Positions 16,449-26,275 are shown, counted from the stretch's first letter. The stretch: 64,000 nt of DNA from Rhizobium lentis (GCF_017352135.1 NZ_CP071454.1:2381001-2445000); one strand, 5' to 3'. Notes: generated by a model from the sequence alone, not told the origin. A program made the numbers and translations.

Positions 16449-18665
16449 ATGAGCAGCTACACCAATTTCACGCTCGAAACCGACGCTGACGGCATCGCTC
16501 TCGTCACCTGGGACATGCCCGGCAAATCGATGAACGTCTTCACATCAGAGGTGATGGAAGAGCTCAATGCGATCATCGACGCCACGACCGCTGACGCCGC
16601 CGTCAAGGGTGTCGTCTTCACCTCGGGCAAGTCCTCCTTCTCCGGCGGCGCCGATCTGTCGATGATCAAGTCGATGTTCAGCGCCTACCAGGAGGAGAAG
16701 GCAAAGAGCCCGGAAACGGCGGTGCGGACCCTCTTCGGCCTCGTTGGCCGGATGAGCGGCCTGTTCCGCAAGCTGGAAACCTCGGGCAAGCCCTGGGTGT
16801 CGGCGATCAACGGCACTTGCATGGGCGGCGCCTTCGAGCTGTCGCTCGCCTGCCACGGCCGTGTCGCCTCCAATGCCAAGAGCGTCAAGATCGCGCTGCC
16901 GGAGGTCAAGGTCGGCATCTTCCCCGGCGCCGGCGGCACCCAGCGGGTGTCGCGGCTGGCCAACGCCCAGGACGCGCTGCAGATGATGACGACGGGCCAG
17001 TCGCTGACCGGCTCGCGCGCCAAGGCAATGAACCTCCTGCATCAGGTGGTCGAGCCGGATCAGCTGATCCCCGCCGCCAAGCAGATGATCAAGGACGGTC
17101 TGAAGCCGGTCGCCCCCTGGGACGAAAAGGGCTTCAAGGTGCCCGGCGGCGGCATCTGGACGCCGGCCTCCGCCCAGCTCTGGCCGGCCGCCCCGGCAAT
17201 TCTGCGTCGGGAAACCTCGGGCAATTATCCGGCAGCGCTCGCTATCCTGAAATGCGTCTATGAAGGCCTGCAGGTGCCGTTCGACACGGGCCTGAAGATC
17301 GAGCAACGTTATTTCACCGAAGTGCTGCAGACCCGCGAAGCCTTCTCGATGATCCGCTCCCTGTTCATCTCGATGCAGGAGCTCGGCAAGGGCGCGCGTC
17401 GACCCGCGGGTATTCCGAAGACCGAGCTGAAGCATGTCGGCGTTGTCGGCGCCGGTTTCATGGGCGCCTCGATCGCCTATGTCACGGCCGCCGCCGGCAT
17501 TCCGGTGACGCTGATCGACCGCGATATGGAAGCGGCTGCCAAGGGCAAGGCCGTTTCCGAAGGTCTCGTCAAGGATTCCATCGGTAAGGGGCGTCTTACG
17601 CAGGATGAGGGGGCAGCCCTTCTCGACCGCATCACCCCCTCGGCCGAATATGCCGATCTCGCCACTGCTAATCTCGTCATTGAGGCGGTCTTTGAGGATC
17701 GCGAGGTGAAGAAGGCTGTTATCGAGGCGGTTGAGGCCGTGCTGCCGGAAGGTGCGATCTTCGCCTCCAACACCTCGACGCTGCCGATCACCGGCCTTGC
17801 GAAGAATTCGAAACGTCCGGCCGATTTCATCGGCATCCACTTCTTCTCTCCTGTCGAAAAGATGATGCTGACTGAGGTGATCCTCGGAACTGAGACCGGC
17901 GACAAGGCGCTCGCCGTGGCGCTCGATTATGTCGCGGCGATCAAGAAGACGCCGATCGTCGTCAACGACACCCGCGGCTTCTTCGTCAATCGCTGCGTGC
18001 TGCGCTACATGTCTGAAAGCTACGACATGCTGATCGAGGGCGTGCCGCCCGCCATGATCGAGAATGCCGCCAAGATGGCCGGCATGCCTGTGGGGCCGCT
18101 GGCTTTGAACGACGAGGTGGCGATCGACCTTTCGCTGAAGATCCTCAAGGCCACCGTTGCCGATCTCGGCGAGAAAGCCATTGACCCCAGGCACATGGAG
18201 CTGATCTCCCGCATGGTCGAAAAGGAGGGCCGCTTCGGCCGCAAAAATTCCAAGGGCTTCTATGACTATCCGCCGAAACCGGCGAAGAAATCGCTCTGGC
18301 CGGAGCTGAAGAGCTCCTATCCGCAGAAAAGCCCGGACGAGGTCGACATCGCCATCCTCAAGCAACGTTTCCTCGTCACCATCGCGCTCGAAGCCGCCCG
18401 GACGGTCGAGGAAGGCATCGTCACAGATCCGCGCGAAGCCGATGTCGGCTCGATCCTCGGCTTCGGCTTCGCGCCCTACACCGGCGGGGCGCTGAGCTAT
18501 ATCGATGGGATGGGCGTAAAGGCATTCGTGGAACTGGCAGAAAAGTTAGCGTCAGCTTACGGAGAGCATTTCAAGCCGACGCCGCTCTTGAAGGACATGG
18601 CCGCCAAGGGCGAGACTTTCTACGGGCGGTTCGATCCTTATCCGAAGGTGGGGCAGGTGGCATAA
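16449..18665 (+). CDS. FadB/FadJ-like bifunctional enoyl-CoA hydratase / 3-hydroxyacyl-CoA dehydrogenase
   Basis: A 738-residue fusion. The N-terminal crotonase domain shows the oxyanion-hole region GGADLSMIK and [15 protein letters not shown], and [18 protein letters not shown] with the catalytic Glu. From about residue 328 a Rossmann domain starts with [14 protein letters not shown], and [12 protein letters not shown] carries the catalytic His of hydroxyacyl-CoA dehydrogenases; a C-terminal HCDH domain follows ([10 protein letters not shown]). Together these catalyse hydration and NAD-dependent oxidation in beta-oxidation. GGGAGAGG precedes the chosen start. Completes the operon begun by the acyl-CoA dehydrogenase. 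Confidence 0.91.
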   Translation: MSSYTNFTLETDADGIALVTWDMPGKSMNVFTSEVMEELNAIIDATTADAAVKGVVFTSGKSSFSGGADLSMIKSMFSAYQEEKAKSPETAVRTLFGLVGRMSGLFRKLETSGKPWVSAINGTCMGGAFELSLACHGRVASNAKSVKIALPEVKVGIFPGAGGTQRVSRLANAQDALQMMTTGQSLTGSRAKAMNLLHQVVEPDQLIPAAKQMIKDGLKPVAPWDEKGFKVPGGGIWTPASAQLWPAAPAILRRETSGNYPAALAILKCVYEGLQVPFDTGLKIEQRYFTEVLQTREAFSMIRSLFISMQELGKGARRPAGIPKTELKHVGVVGAGFMGASIAYVTAAAGIPVTLIDRDMEAAAKGKAVSEGLVKDSIGKGRLTQDEGAALLDRITPSAEYADLATANLVIEAVFEDREVKKAVIEAVEAVLPEGAIFASNTSTLPITGLAKNSKRPADFIGIHFFSPVEKMMLTEVILGTETGDKALAVALDYVAAIKKTPIVVNDTRGFFVNRCVLRYMSESYDMLIEGVPPAMIENAAKMAGMPVGPLALNDEVAIDLSLKILKATVADLGEKAIDPRHMELISRMVEKEGRFGRKNSKGFYDYPPKPAKKSLWPELKSSYPQKSPDEVDIAILKQRFLVTIALEAARTVEEGIVTDPREADVGSILGFGFAPYTGGALSYIDGMGVKAFVELAEKLASAYGEHFKPTPLLKDMAAKGETFYGRFDPYPKVGQVA

Positions 18666-18670
18666 CTCGT

Positions 18671-18703
18671 TTCTGCCGTCGTGTCGTCGTCACGACGGCA
18701 GAA
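18671..18703. terminator. Perfect 13-bp hairpin after the FadB-like gene
   Basis: TTCTGCCGTCGTG-N7-CACGACGGCAGAA starts six bases after the stop codon. It is well placed to end or stabilise the beta-oxidation transcript, but no T-run follows, so it is not a standard intrinsic terminator. The rest of the gap to the cold-shock gene is probably its long leader. Confidence 0.5.
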
Positions 18704-18915
18704 AATGTCCCCGCGATGCCGATCGACTTTTCCTTGCAGCCGCCTTGCCGCGGACACAATTTGCAATTACATCCCCGCACATCGATCTTGCTAGATGAAC
18801 TTTGAAACGGCGCTCGCGTCGTTCCCGACGACCTTCCTCCAAAATCGGTTTTCATCGCCGCCCCGCCTCTGTCTGGGTTGCAATCTTCTATGAACGATTC
18901 GAAAAGGATATCGTC

Positions 18916-19125
18916 ATGAGCACTGGTACCGTAAAGTGGTTCAACGCAACCAAGGGCTTCGGCTTCATTCAGCCGGATGACGGCGCAGCCGACGTCTTCG
19001 TCCACATCTCCGCCGTCGAGCGCGCCGGCATGCGCGATCTCAAGGATGGCCAGAAGCTCTCCTACGAGCTCGTCCGCGACAAGAAGTCCGGCAAGATGTC
19101 GGCCGACCGCCTCCAGGCGGCCTGA
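18916..19125 (+). CDS. cspA: Cold-shock protein (CspA family)
   Basis: A 69-residue single cold-shock domain. RNA-binding motifs RNP1 (KGFGFIQP) and RNP2 (VFVHISAV) are intact and the length is exactly that of the family. It would bind single-stranded RNA or DNA and act as an RNA chaperone. AAGGA precedes the start at 18916. The upstream 250 bases are free of genes, consistent with the long structured leader common in csp transcripts, though no cold-box can be proven. A GC hairpin with a T-run at 19269-19292 lies downstream. Confidence 0.92.
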   Translation: MSTGTVKWFNATKGFGFIQPDDGAADVFVHISAVERAGMRDLKDGQKLSYELVRDKKSGKMSADRLQAA

Positions 19126-19268
19126 GCCTTCACAGCGCCCACGCGCCTTTGGACGCGCAAAGGACGCTATAACACTTTGACTTGCTGCAAATATGCAGCA
19201 GGGCTTGAATATCATCTCCGGACCGTGACCACGGATGTACTGGCACGGTTCGTTGAGATGGAAGGGAA

Positions 19269-19292
19269 GGTCGGGTTAGCCCGGCCTTTTTT
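19269..19292 (+). terminator. Intrinsic terminator downstream of cspA
   Basis: GGTCGGG-TTAG-CCCGGCC followed by TTTTTT. It lies 143 bases beyond the cspA stop codon, so the cspA transcript would have a long 3' region, or a separate short RNA ends here. A small dyad (CTGC-AAATAT-GCAG) is at about 19184-19197. Confidence 0.75.
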
Positions 19293-19349
19293 CGTTTCCG
19301 ACGGGTGATGCTGTGACTTTTCCCAAGAAATGCATCCGCGGCAACCCCG

Positions 19350-19793
19350 TCAATCGCCACCCGTCTCACCACCCTCCAGCATCTCCATCACCCGCGCCAT
19401 CACCGCCCGTGCCGCATCGAGTTCGGCTGACGTAAAGGCTGCGCCGAGCCCGTTCGCCCATCCGGCCTGCGAGACCTCGATGACGGCGAGCCGATCCGCC
19501 CCTTCCGTCGTCAGCCGCACCAACTTGGCCCGCTGGTGCTGCGGATTGTCGGCATAGGCGATCAACCCTTCGCCCTGCAGAACGTCGGCAAGCCGCTGCA
19601 CGCCCTGGCGGGCGAGGCCGAGCGTGCGGGCGATCTGCGCCACCGACATGTCGCCGCGCCGTGCCGCGGCCAGCACTTGCCAGCGCGCGCTCGTCTGTCC
19701 GGCCGGCTTTGCCAGCTGGTCGCCCGCCGCTGTCAGATGACCGGCGAGGCGTAGGGCCGTGATCGCGAAAGCGGAAAAGGCATCTCCCTCCAT
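19350..19793 (-). CDS. MarR family transcriptional regulator
   Basis: A 147-residue winged-helix regulator: the recognition region [22 protein letters not shown] sits centrally and the wing ([15 protein letters not shown]) follows. The frame continues upstream to an ATG at 19850, but that start would place one of the two palindromic operators inside the gene; the ATG at 19793 gives the usual MarR length. Two near-identical GACAAC-type palindromes lie between it and the divergent GFA gene, pointing to autorepression and control of that neighbour. Ligand unknown. Confidence 0.86.
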   Translation of the reverse strand: MEGDAFSAFAITALRLAGHLTAAGDQLAKPAGQTSARWQVLAAARRGDMSVAQIARTLGLARQGVQRLADVLQGEGLIAYADNPQHQRAKLVRLTTEGADRLAVIEVSQAGWANGLGAAFTSAELDAARAVMARVMEMLEGGETGGD

Positions 19794-19817
19794 CGTTCGC
19801 TTCGGTCGATTTCGTTT

Positions 19818-19831
19818 GACAACATGTTGTC
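19818..19831. promoter_or_regulatory. MarR operator 1
   Basis: GACAACATGTTGTC, a perfect 14-bp palindrome between the divergent marR and GFA genes. It lies 25 bases from the proposed marR start. Confidence 0.7.
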
Positions 19832-19852
19832 TATTTTGTATCTCATTCATAA

Positions 19853-19868
19853 TGACAACATATTGTCA
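19853..19868. promoter_or_regulatory. MarR operator 2
   Basis: TGACAACATATTGTCA, sharing the GACAAC / TTGTC arms with operator 1, with one mismatch pair in its core. The centres of the two sites are 36 bases apart, compatible with two repressor dimers controlling both divergent promoters. Confidence 0.68.
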
Positions 19869-19908
19869 TATCCGGCAACTGAAGGCAACGCCGAAGGAGG
19901 AGAGCGCG

Positions 19909-20313
19909 ATGAAGAAAACCCACCGGGGAAGCTGCCATTGCGGCAAAGTGCATTACGAGGTGGACATCGACCTCGAAGCCGGCACCGGCCGCTGCAATTG
20001 TTCGATCTGCAGTAAGCGCCGCTACTGGGGCGCCAACGTCAAGCCGGAGGATTTCCGGCTGATGTGCGACGAGGCGGAGACATCGGATTACCAGTTCAAC
20101 ACGATGAGCGGGCATCACCGCTTCTGCCGCACCTGCGGCGTGCCGGCCTATGGCCATGGTTATGTCGAGGCGATCGGCGGCGCCTACGTCTCCATCAACA
20201 TCGCCTGCCTCGACGATATCACTCCTCAGGAACTGGCAGCTCTGCCCGTCCGTTATGCCGACGGCAGGCACGATGCCTGGTGGAACGAGCCTGAAGTGAC
20301 AAGTTATCTCTGA
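19909..20313 (+). CDS. GFA family (glutathione-dependent formaldehyde-activating-like, CENP-V) protein
   Basis: A 134-residue zinc protein of the GFA/CENP-V family. Cysteine clusters are [12 protein letters not shown] at the N-terminus, CNCSICSKR in the middle and [11 protein letters not shown] later, enough for the two zinc sites of the fold. Members are named after formaldehyde-activating enzyme but most are of unknown substrate. AAGGAGGAGAG directly precedes the start at 19909. The divergent MarR gene and its twin operators suggest regulated expression in response to a small molecule. Confidence 0.85.
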   Translation: MKKTHRGSCHCGKVHYEVDIDLEAGTGRCNCSICSKRRYWGANVKPEDFRLMCDEAETSDYQFNTMSGHHRFCRTCGVPAYGHGYVEAIGGAYVSINIACLDDITPQELAALPVRYADGRHDAWWNEPEVTSYL

Positions 20314-20411
20314 CGCAAAAACGCACGACAGTTTTGCTGGAATAGCGCAAACTTTGTCGGATCGTCGTTCTCCCGTTCGTCCTCTGTCCGCAACGGAAAA
20401 GGAGAAGGACC

Positions 20412-20855
20412 GTGAAAGACGAAGCGAAGACCAGAAGCGAGGAAGAGGCGATCATCGCCATGCTGATGATGCGGGCGAGGGCGCTCGGCGAAAAGAACGC
20501 CGAGGAGGCACTTTCCTACGAGGCGGAGGATTCCGTCGAGTTTTCCCTGGCGCCGCCGCTTGTCAGCAATGGCAAGGACGAAGCGGGTCTTCAGGCCTGG
20601 TTCGACACCTGGGAAGGCCCGATCGGCGGTGAAGTGCGCGATGCCAAGCTGACGGTCGGCGGGGACGTCGCCTTCTGGAGCGGCCTCATGCACATGACGG
20701 GGACCAAGACGGATGGCGCCGAGGTTGATCTCTGGTTCCGCCAGACGCTGGGCCTCGTCAAGCAGGACGGCCGCTGGCTGGTCGCCCACCAGCATGCCTC
20801 CGTGCCCTTCGCCATGGATGGCAGCGGCCGCGCGCTGCTTGATCTCCAGCCGTGA
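20412..20855 (+). CDS. SnoaL/NTF2-like (ketosteroid isomerase-type) protein
   Basis: A 147-residue protein with an NTF2-like pattern: an N-terminal helix (EEEAIIAMLMMRARAL), a DSVEFSLAPP strand, and DGRWLVAHQHASVPF at the end, a signature common in SnoaL-like proteins. Proteins of this fold bind small hydrophobic ligands and may be isomerases or have no known activity. The start is a GTG, supported by GGAGAAGGA upstream. It follows the GFA gene by about 100 bases and could belong to the same MarR-controlled unit. Specific function not recognised. Confidence 0.75.
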   Translation: MKDEAKTRSEEEAIIAMLMMRARALGEKNAEEALSYEAEDSVEFSLAPPLVSNGKDEAGLQAWFDTWEGPIGGEVRDAKLTVGGDVAFWSGLMHMTGTKTDGAEVDLWFRQTLGLVKQDGRWLVAHQHASVPFAMDGSGRALLDLQP

Positions 20856-20861
20856 CGAATG

Positions 20862-22064
20862 TCAGGCAGCACTTTCCGCGGCCTCCCGCCGGCCGGTGCG
20901 AAGGGCCACGATCCCGACGCCCAGCAACAGCAGGATGGCGCTCGCATAAATATCCGTCGTCACCCGGTAACCGGCGGATTTCGCCAGGAACCCGGCAAGG
21001 ATCGCCGGCAGGCTGAAGGCGAGGTAGCTCTGGATGTAAAAAGCCGACAGCAGCCCGGCCCGCTCGTCCGCCTTGGCAAGCGGCATGATCGTGCCGATCG
21101 AACCAAGGAAATTGGTGCCGAAACCGGCGCCGGTGAAGATGGTGCCTATCAACAGCAGCGGCACATTGGCAAGATGCACGCCGGCCACGACGGTCAGAAT
21201 GCCAAGCGTCTGCACGGAAACGCCGAAGAGGAGATTGGCCGCGGCCGTCTTGCTGCGCCTGACATAGACAGCGGTCGCCCCGCTTGCCGTCAACGCGGCA
21301 ACGACCGCTCCGCCCGTCAGCGGTGCGGTGCTGCCGGTGGTGCTGGCAACCAGGGACGGTACCAGCGAAAGGTAGAAGCCGCCGAGCGTCCAATTGGCGA
21401 TATTGATCGGAGTCACCAGCGAGAGCGGCCGTTTCGCCTCCGGCGGAATCGATACCCGCGGCACGAGCGAACCGAGCGCGCCCGGCCGCGTGCTGCCGGT
21501 TTCGCGCGTCAGCCAGATGGCGGCTGCCTGCAGCGCGAAGGCGACGAGCAGCAGCGCATAGATGAGATGCATCGGGAAGGGGCCATATTGGATCAAGGCG
21601 CTGGTGCCGATTGCGCCGACCGCCATGCCGGAAAGCGGCGCGATTGAATTGACGATCTGGCCCTTCGCCCGGTCAACATCGACGAGCGCTGCCCCGAGCG
21701 ATGCGCCGGCGATCCCGGTTGCGACACCCTGGACGATCCGCGCAGCGATCAGCCAGCCGGGTCCGCCGGCGGCGACGAACAGGACCATGGCGACGATTTC
21801 GAGCAGCAGGGCGGTAAAGATCACCGGCCTGCGGCCGAGATGATCGGAGATTGATCCGGCGGTCAGCAGCGCCGCCAAGAGCGCGAATGCGTAGACGGCG
21901 AAGATGACGGTGATCAGCACCGGCGAAATGGCGAAATTCTCCTGATAGATCCGGTAGAGCGGCGTCGGCACCGAGGAGGCGCCGAAGAAGGTGGCGAGCG
22001 TCAGCGCATGGAAACCGAGCGAAGGGGGCGGCGTATTCTCTGTGGATTCGGCTGCGGCGACCAT
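20862..22064 (-). CDS. MFS transporter
   Basis: A 400-residue membrane protein with about twelve hydrophobic segments in two halves and the loop motif GSISDHLGRRPVIF between helices 2 and 3, typical of major facilitator drug:H+ antiporters. RIVQGVATGIAGASLGAALVD resembles motif C of efflux-type members. It is probably an exporter of a toxic compound, since a TetR-family gene is divergently placed and shares a promoter region containing an inverted repeat. Substrate not predictable. Confidence 0.87.
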   Translation of the reverse strand: MVAAAESTENTPPPSLGFHALTLATFFGASSVPTPLYRIYQENFAISPVLITVIFAVYAFALLAALLTAGSISDHLGRRPVIFTALLLEIVAMVLFVAAGGPGWLIAARIVQGVATGIAGASLGAALVDVDRAKGQIVNSIAPLSGMAVGAIGTSALIQYGPFPMHLIYALLLVAFALQAAAIWLTRETGSTRPGALGSLVPRVSIPPEAKRPLSLVTPINIANWTLGGFYLSLVPSLVASTTGSTAPLTGGAVVAALTASGATAVYVRRSKTAAANLLFGVSVQTLGILTVVAGVHLANVPLLLIGTIFTGAGFGTNFLGSIGTIMPLAKADERAGLLSAFYIQSYLAFSLPAILAGFLAKSAGYRVTTDIYASAILLLLGVGIVALRTGRREAAESAA

Positions 22065-22080
22065 ATATAAGCCCTCTTAA

Positions 22081-22101
22081 AGCTAAGCCGTTGCGTTAGC
22101 T
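22081..22101. promoter_or_regulatory. Inverted repeat between MFS and TetR genes
   Basis: AGCTAA-N9-TTAGCT, 17 bases from the MFS start codon, with a further CAGCTAA half-site near 22119. Its position in the divergent promoter region fits an operator for the neighbouring TetR-family protein. Confidence 0.5.
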
Positions 22102-22200
22102 CCATGTAGGGTGAATGTCAGCTAAAGGCAAATTATTTGCGTTTATGGTCCTGTCAAAGAATTTGAACTATCGGAGTCAGGGCGAAATCGGGTTGCAGGC

Positions 22201-22755
22201 ATGGCAGTGAAAGAGAATCTCCGTCCGGGCGGCAGAAGCGCCCGGGTTCAGGCGTCGGTGCACAAGGCGGTTCGCGAATTGTTGGCCGCGATGAACCGCG
22301 CCGAGGTGACGATCCCGATGATCGCCGCCAAGGCGGGTGTCACGCCGTCGACCATCTATCGCCGCTGGGGCGATCTGCAGGAGCTGCTTGCCGATGTCGC
22401 CGTCGAGCGGCTGCGGCCGGACATGCAGCCGGTCGACGCCGGGAGCGGCGAGGCTGACCTCCAGGCATGGGCGGAGCAATATGCCGAGGAAATGTCCTCC
22501 GGACCGGGCCGGGAGATGATCCGTGACGTGCTGGCGGCGCAGGCCGGCGCCAATGCCTGCAAATGCTGCGAATATACCCGCCAGCAGATCATCGTCATCT
22601 CCGACAGGGCCAAGGCGCGCGGCGAAACCTTCCCGGATGTCGATGGCGTGATGGACCAGGTGGTGGCGCCGATCATGTATCGCATCCTCTTTGGCGACGT
22701 GCCGGATGCGGCGCGTGTGCGCGACTTGGTCGAGCGTGTCATGAGCAGGGCGTGA
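22201..22755 (+). CDS. TetR/AcrR family transcriptional regulator
   Basis: A 184-residue regulator. The helix-turn-helix is seen as MIAAKAGVTPSTIYRRWGDL at about residues 40-59, the usual position. The C-terminal part contains NACKCCEYTRQQI, an unusual pair of adjacent Cys that could sense redox state or metal, though this is speculation. It is divergent from the MFS transporter gene, a standard repressor/efflux pairing. Start at 22201 leaves 136 bases of shared promoter. Confidence 0.85.
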   Translation: MAVKENLRPGGRSARVQASVHKAVRELLAAMNRAEVTIPMIAAKAGVTPSTIYRRWGDLQELLADVAVERLRPDMQPVDAGSGEADLQAWAEQYAEEMSSGPGREMIRDVLAAQAGANACKCCEYTRQQIIVISDRAKARGETFPDVDGVMDQVVAPIMYRILFGDVPDAARVRDLVERVMSRA

Positions 22756-22756
22756 A

Positions 22757-25700
22757 CTATTCCGCGGCCGCGCGCTTGAGGCCGGATATCTGGGTGATAT
22801 AGGCGCGCAGCGCCGCCGGCCGCACCGGTTTGTGCTGAACGGCGATGTCATGCCGCTCGGCCTCGCTGCGCACCTCAGGCGTGCGGTCGGCGGTGATCAG
22901 CAAGGCGGGAATATCGGCGGCGAACTGCCGACGCAGATGCAGGATTGCGGCAATGCCGGTGCCGTCATCGAGATGATAGTCGGCGATGGCAAGATCCGGC
23001 GGGCCGCCGCGGCCGTCCATGGCGATCACGTCGGCGAGGCAATCCACCGCCGTTACCTCGCAGCCCCAGCCGCTGAGCAGCAGCCGCATGCCTTCGAGGA
23101 TATTCGGCTCGTTGTCGATGCAGAGGATCTTCAGCCCCTTGAGCGGTTGCCCCGGACGATCCGGCGGGGTGACGGCGGCCGCAGCCTCTGCCGGGCGCGC
23201 GATGTCGAGCGGCATGGCGATGCGGAATTGCGTGCCCTTGCCGTGGGTCGACTGCAGCTCTACCGGGTGGTTGAGCACCCGGGCGATGCGGTCGACGATC
23301 GAAAGGCCGAGCCCGAGGCCGGAAGCGGTTTTGGCGCCTTCGTCCAACCGGGCGAATTCCTTGAACACGGTGCGGAATTTCGATGGCGGAATGCCGATGC
23401 CGGAATCAATCACCTGGATGATCACCTGGTTGCCGCGCCGCCGCGCTCCGACTAGCACCTTGCCTGTTATGGTGTATTTGATGGCGTTGGAAACGAGGTT
23501 CTGCACCAGCCGGCGCAGAAGATTGGGGTCGGAGCGGACCCTGAGCGATGTCGGCATGACCACCAGCTTCAGCTGTTTCTCGCGGGCGATCGGCGCGAAA
23601 TCGGTCTCGATCCGCTCCAACAGGTCGGAGAGGGCGACAGAGGCGAGCCGTGGCCGCATGGCGCCGGTATCGAGCCTCGAAATGTCGAGCACCGCGCCGA
23701 GAATCGTTTCAACCGATTCCAGCGCGGAATCGATGTTGCGCACGATCGGGCTGTTGTCGGATTGCGCCATGCGTTCGACCAGCGCCGAAGAATAGAGCCG
23801 GGCGGCGTTCAGCGGCTGCAGGATGTCATGGCCGGCGGCCGCGAAGAAGCGTGTCTTGCCGATATTCGCCTCGTCGGCGGCGGCGCGTGCCTCGGCCAGT
23901 TCGCGATTGACACGGGTAAGCTCCGCCGTGCGTTCGGCGACGCGCTGTTCCAGCGTCTCGTTCGCCTGTTTCAGTGCCTGGTCGGCGTTCACCTGCTGGG
24001 TGATATCGGTGAAGGTGGCGACGATGCCCTTGTCCGGCATGGCGTTGGAGCGCACTTCGATGATCCGCTCGCCGCCGCCGAGCACCAGCGAGAAGGGTTT
24101 GTCGAGCGTCAGGAAATGCCGCACGGTCTGCTGCAGATCGCCCGGCGCGATGTCGCCGCGCTGGCTGAGCGTCGTGACGATCTCCGAGAGGGGAAAGCCG
24201 ACTTGGCCGGCAGTCTCGGGCAGATCCAGCAATTGCCGGAAGCGCCGGTTCCAGATCGTCAGCCGGTTGGAACTGTCGAAGACGGCAATGCCCTGATCCA
24301 TTTGCGACAGCGCCGTCTGCAGCATGTCCTGGTTATATTGCAGCGCCTCGCTCGCCTGGTCGAGCAGCCAGGCGGTATCGGATGAGGCGTCCTCGATCTT
24401 CTGCAGGATCAACGATAGCACCAGCCTTGCCGAGGAGGAGCCGATGGCGCTGCCGAGCAGCTGTTCGCTGAAATGGATGAGCGCCATGTCGGCCGGCTGC
24501 TCGTCCTCCAGCTTGCGGCCGGAGCCTTGTTCATAGGTGGTGAACGAGCGCTGCATGCGCTCTTCGCCGAGATAACGTGAGATCGCGGCCTTGAGATCGC
24601 CGACGCTGATGCGGGTCTTCCAGCCGCGCGTGGCAAATTGCGAGCGCGAATGCCGCTTGACGAAGATGCCGGCCTGGATGCGTTCTAGCGGCCGGGCATT
24701 GCGGGTGAGCGAGCCGACGATGAAGAAGGCAGTGTTGACGAGCAGGCTCATGACGGTCGCATTGACCAGGGGATCGGCCTCGGCCGTGGTAAACAGCGTC
24801 GAGCCGGGAAAGATGAAGCCGAGCACGCCGCTCGCCACATAGGAATAATCCGGACCGCCAAGGGAGGGCAGGAACAGCAGGTAGACCCAGATGACGAAGC
24901 CGGAGGTCAGGCCGAGGATCGCGCCGCGCGCATTCGCCCGTCGCCAGATCAGCCCGCCGAAAAGCGCTGGGGCGATCTGCGCGATCGCCGCAAAGGAAAG
25001 CAGGCCGATCGAGGCAAGCCCGGCAGTGCTGTCGGTCGAGCGGTAATAGGCATAGCCGAAAAGCAGCACGGCAAAGATGGCGCTGCGGCGGATGTTGAGC
25101 AGCGTCTTGGCGAAATTGTCGCGCTGTCCGGCGCGGCCGGCGAGTTTGCGGCGCAGGAAGATCGGCATGATGATGTCGTTCGACACCATGATCGACAGCG
25201 CCACGGAATCGACGATCACCATCGCCGTTGCGGCCGAGAAGCCGCCGATGAAGGTGATCAGCGTCACCACGGGCATCTCGCCGGCCAGCGGCAGCGACAG
25301 CATGTAGAAATCGGCGTTGCCGGCGCCGCCGAAGGTCAGGAGCCCGCCAATCGCCACCGGCAGCACGAAAAGATTGATGGCGATGAGATAGCTGGGAAAC
25401 AGGAAGCCTGCGAGCTTGAGCTGTTTCGGCGTCCGGTTTTCGACGACCGTCACGTGGAACTGCCGAGGCAGCAAGATGATCGCGAAGGCCGACAGCAGGA
25501 TCAGGGTGATCCAGCGGCTGATCGGCGTATGGTAATTCAGCGCTGACATAACAAGCGCGTTGTCGACGGTCTTCTGCCAGAGATCGGCCGGGCCGTCGAA
25601 GAGGAACCAGATGACGCAGACGCCGGCCGTCAGAAAGGCGACGAGCTTGACCACCGATTCCATCGAAACGGCGAGGATCAGGCCGTCCTGATGTTCCGTC

Positions 25701-26275
25701 GCATCCGTATGCCGGGTGCCGAACATGATGGCGAAACAGGCAAGCACCAGGGTTGCTGCGAGCGGCAGGTCGAGGAAATAGAGATTGCCGCTGCCGATGC
25801 CGTAATCGGACGGATTGACCATGGCGCCGACGGTGCTCGAGATCGCCTTCAGCTGTAGCGCGATATAGGGGATGGTGCCGATTAGCGAGATCAGCGCGAC
25901 AATCGTGGCGACTGTCGGGTTCTTGCCGTAGCGCGCGGCGACAAAATCGGCAACCGAGGTGAGCTTCTCCGCCTTGGCGAGCGCGATGATGCGGCGAAGC
26001 AGCGGCATGCCGAGCGTGAAGACCAGGATCGGGCCGATATAAATGCCGGCAAATTCCAGGCCTCGCTGCGCGGCGAGCCCGACGCTGCCGAAATAGGTCC
26101 AGGAGGTGCAATAGATCGCAAGGCTGAGCGCATAGACGACGGGCCAACCGCCATCGAGCGCGCTTGGGCCAAACGTGCCCGGGCCGCGGTTCTTGCGGTC
26201 GCCGTAGCTTGCCACGGCGAAAAGCAGGAGCAGATAGCCGAAGGCAGACGCGAATATGACCCAGCCTGGAAGCAT
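22757..26275 (-). CDS. Hybrid sensor histidine kinase with sodium/solute symporter-like N-terminus and receiver domain
   Basis: An 1172-residue protein. Residues about 1-510 form a polytopic SLC5 (sodium:solute symporter) domain. A PAS-like region follows (SQMDQGIAVFDSSNRLTIWN), then a coiled coil ending at the phosphoacceptor box FFAAAGHDILQPLNAA with H816. ATPase motifs include NLVSNAIKYT and DSGIGIPPSKF. The C-terminal receiver starts at KILCIDNEPN and has the phosphoacceptor D1099 in AIADYHLDDG. The architecture matches CrbS-type kinases, known in other bacteria for acetate or nutrient sensing. No response regulator gene adjoins it; the stop is next to the convergent TetR gene. Confidence 0.88.
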   Translation of the reverse strand: MLPGWVIFASAFGYLLLLFAVASYGDRKNRGPGTFGPSALDGGWPVVYALSLAIYCTSWTYFGSVGLAAQRGLEFAGIYIGPILVFTLGMPLLRRIIALAKAEKLTSVADFVAARYGKNPTVATIVALISLIGTIPYIALQLKAISSTVGAMVNPSDYGIGSGNLYFLDLPLAATLVLACFAIMFGTRHTDATEHQDGLILAVSMESVVKLVAFLTAGVCVIWFLFDGPADLWQKTVDNALVMSALNYHTPISRWITLILLSAFAIILLPRQFHVTVVENRTPKQLKLAGFLFPSYLIAINLFVLPVAIGGLLTFGGAGNADFYMLSLPLAGEMPVVTLITFIGGFSAATAMVIVDSVALSIMVSNDIIMPIFLRRKLAGRAGQRDNFAKTLLNIRRSAIFAVLLFGYAYYRSTDSTAGLASIGLLSFAAIAQIAPALFGGLIWRRANARGAILGLTSGFVIWVYLLFLPSLGGPDYSYVASGVLGFIFPGSTLFTTAEADPLVNATVMSLLVNTAFFIVGSLTRNARPLERIQAGIFVKRHSRSQFATRGWKTRISVGDLKAAISRYLGEERMQRSFTTYEQGSGRKLEDEQPADMALIHFSEQLLGSAIGSSSARLVLSLILQKIEDASSDTAWLLDQASEALQYNQDMLQTALSQMDQGIAVFDSSNRLTIWNRRFRQLLDLPETAGQVGFPLSEIVTTLSQRGDIAPGDLQQTVRHFLTLDKPFSLVLGGGERIIEVRSNAMPDKGIVATFTDITQQVNADQALKQANETLEQRVAERTAELTRVNRELAEARAAADEANIGKTRFFAAAGHDILQPLNAARLYSSALVERMAQSDNSPIVRNIDSALESVETILGAVLDISRLDTGAMRPRLASVALSDLLERIETDFAPIAREKQLKLVVMPTSLRVRSDPNLLRRLVQNLVSNAIKYTITGKVLVGARRRGNQVIIQVIDSGIGIPPSKFRTVFKEFARLDEGAKTASGLGLGLSIVDRIARVLNHPVELQSTHGKGTQFRIAMPLDIARPAEAAAAVTPPDRPGQPLKGLKILCIDNEPNILEGMRLLLSGWGCEVTAVDCLADVIAMDGRGGPPDLAIADYHLDDGTGIAAILHLRRQFAADIPALLITADRTPEVRSEAERHDIAVQHKPVRPAALRAYITQISGLKRAAAE

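Noticed and set aside
19149..19173. Promoter inside the cspA 3' region (TTGGAC ... TATAAC)
   Set aside because: The spacer is only 13 bases, too short for a sigma-70 promoter.
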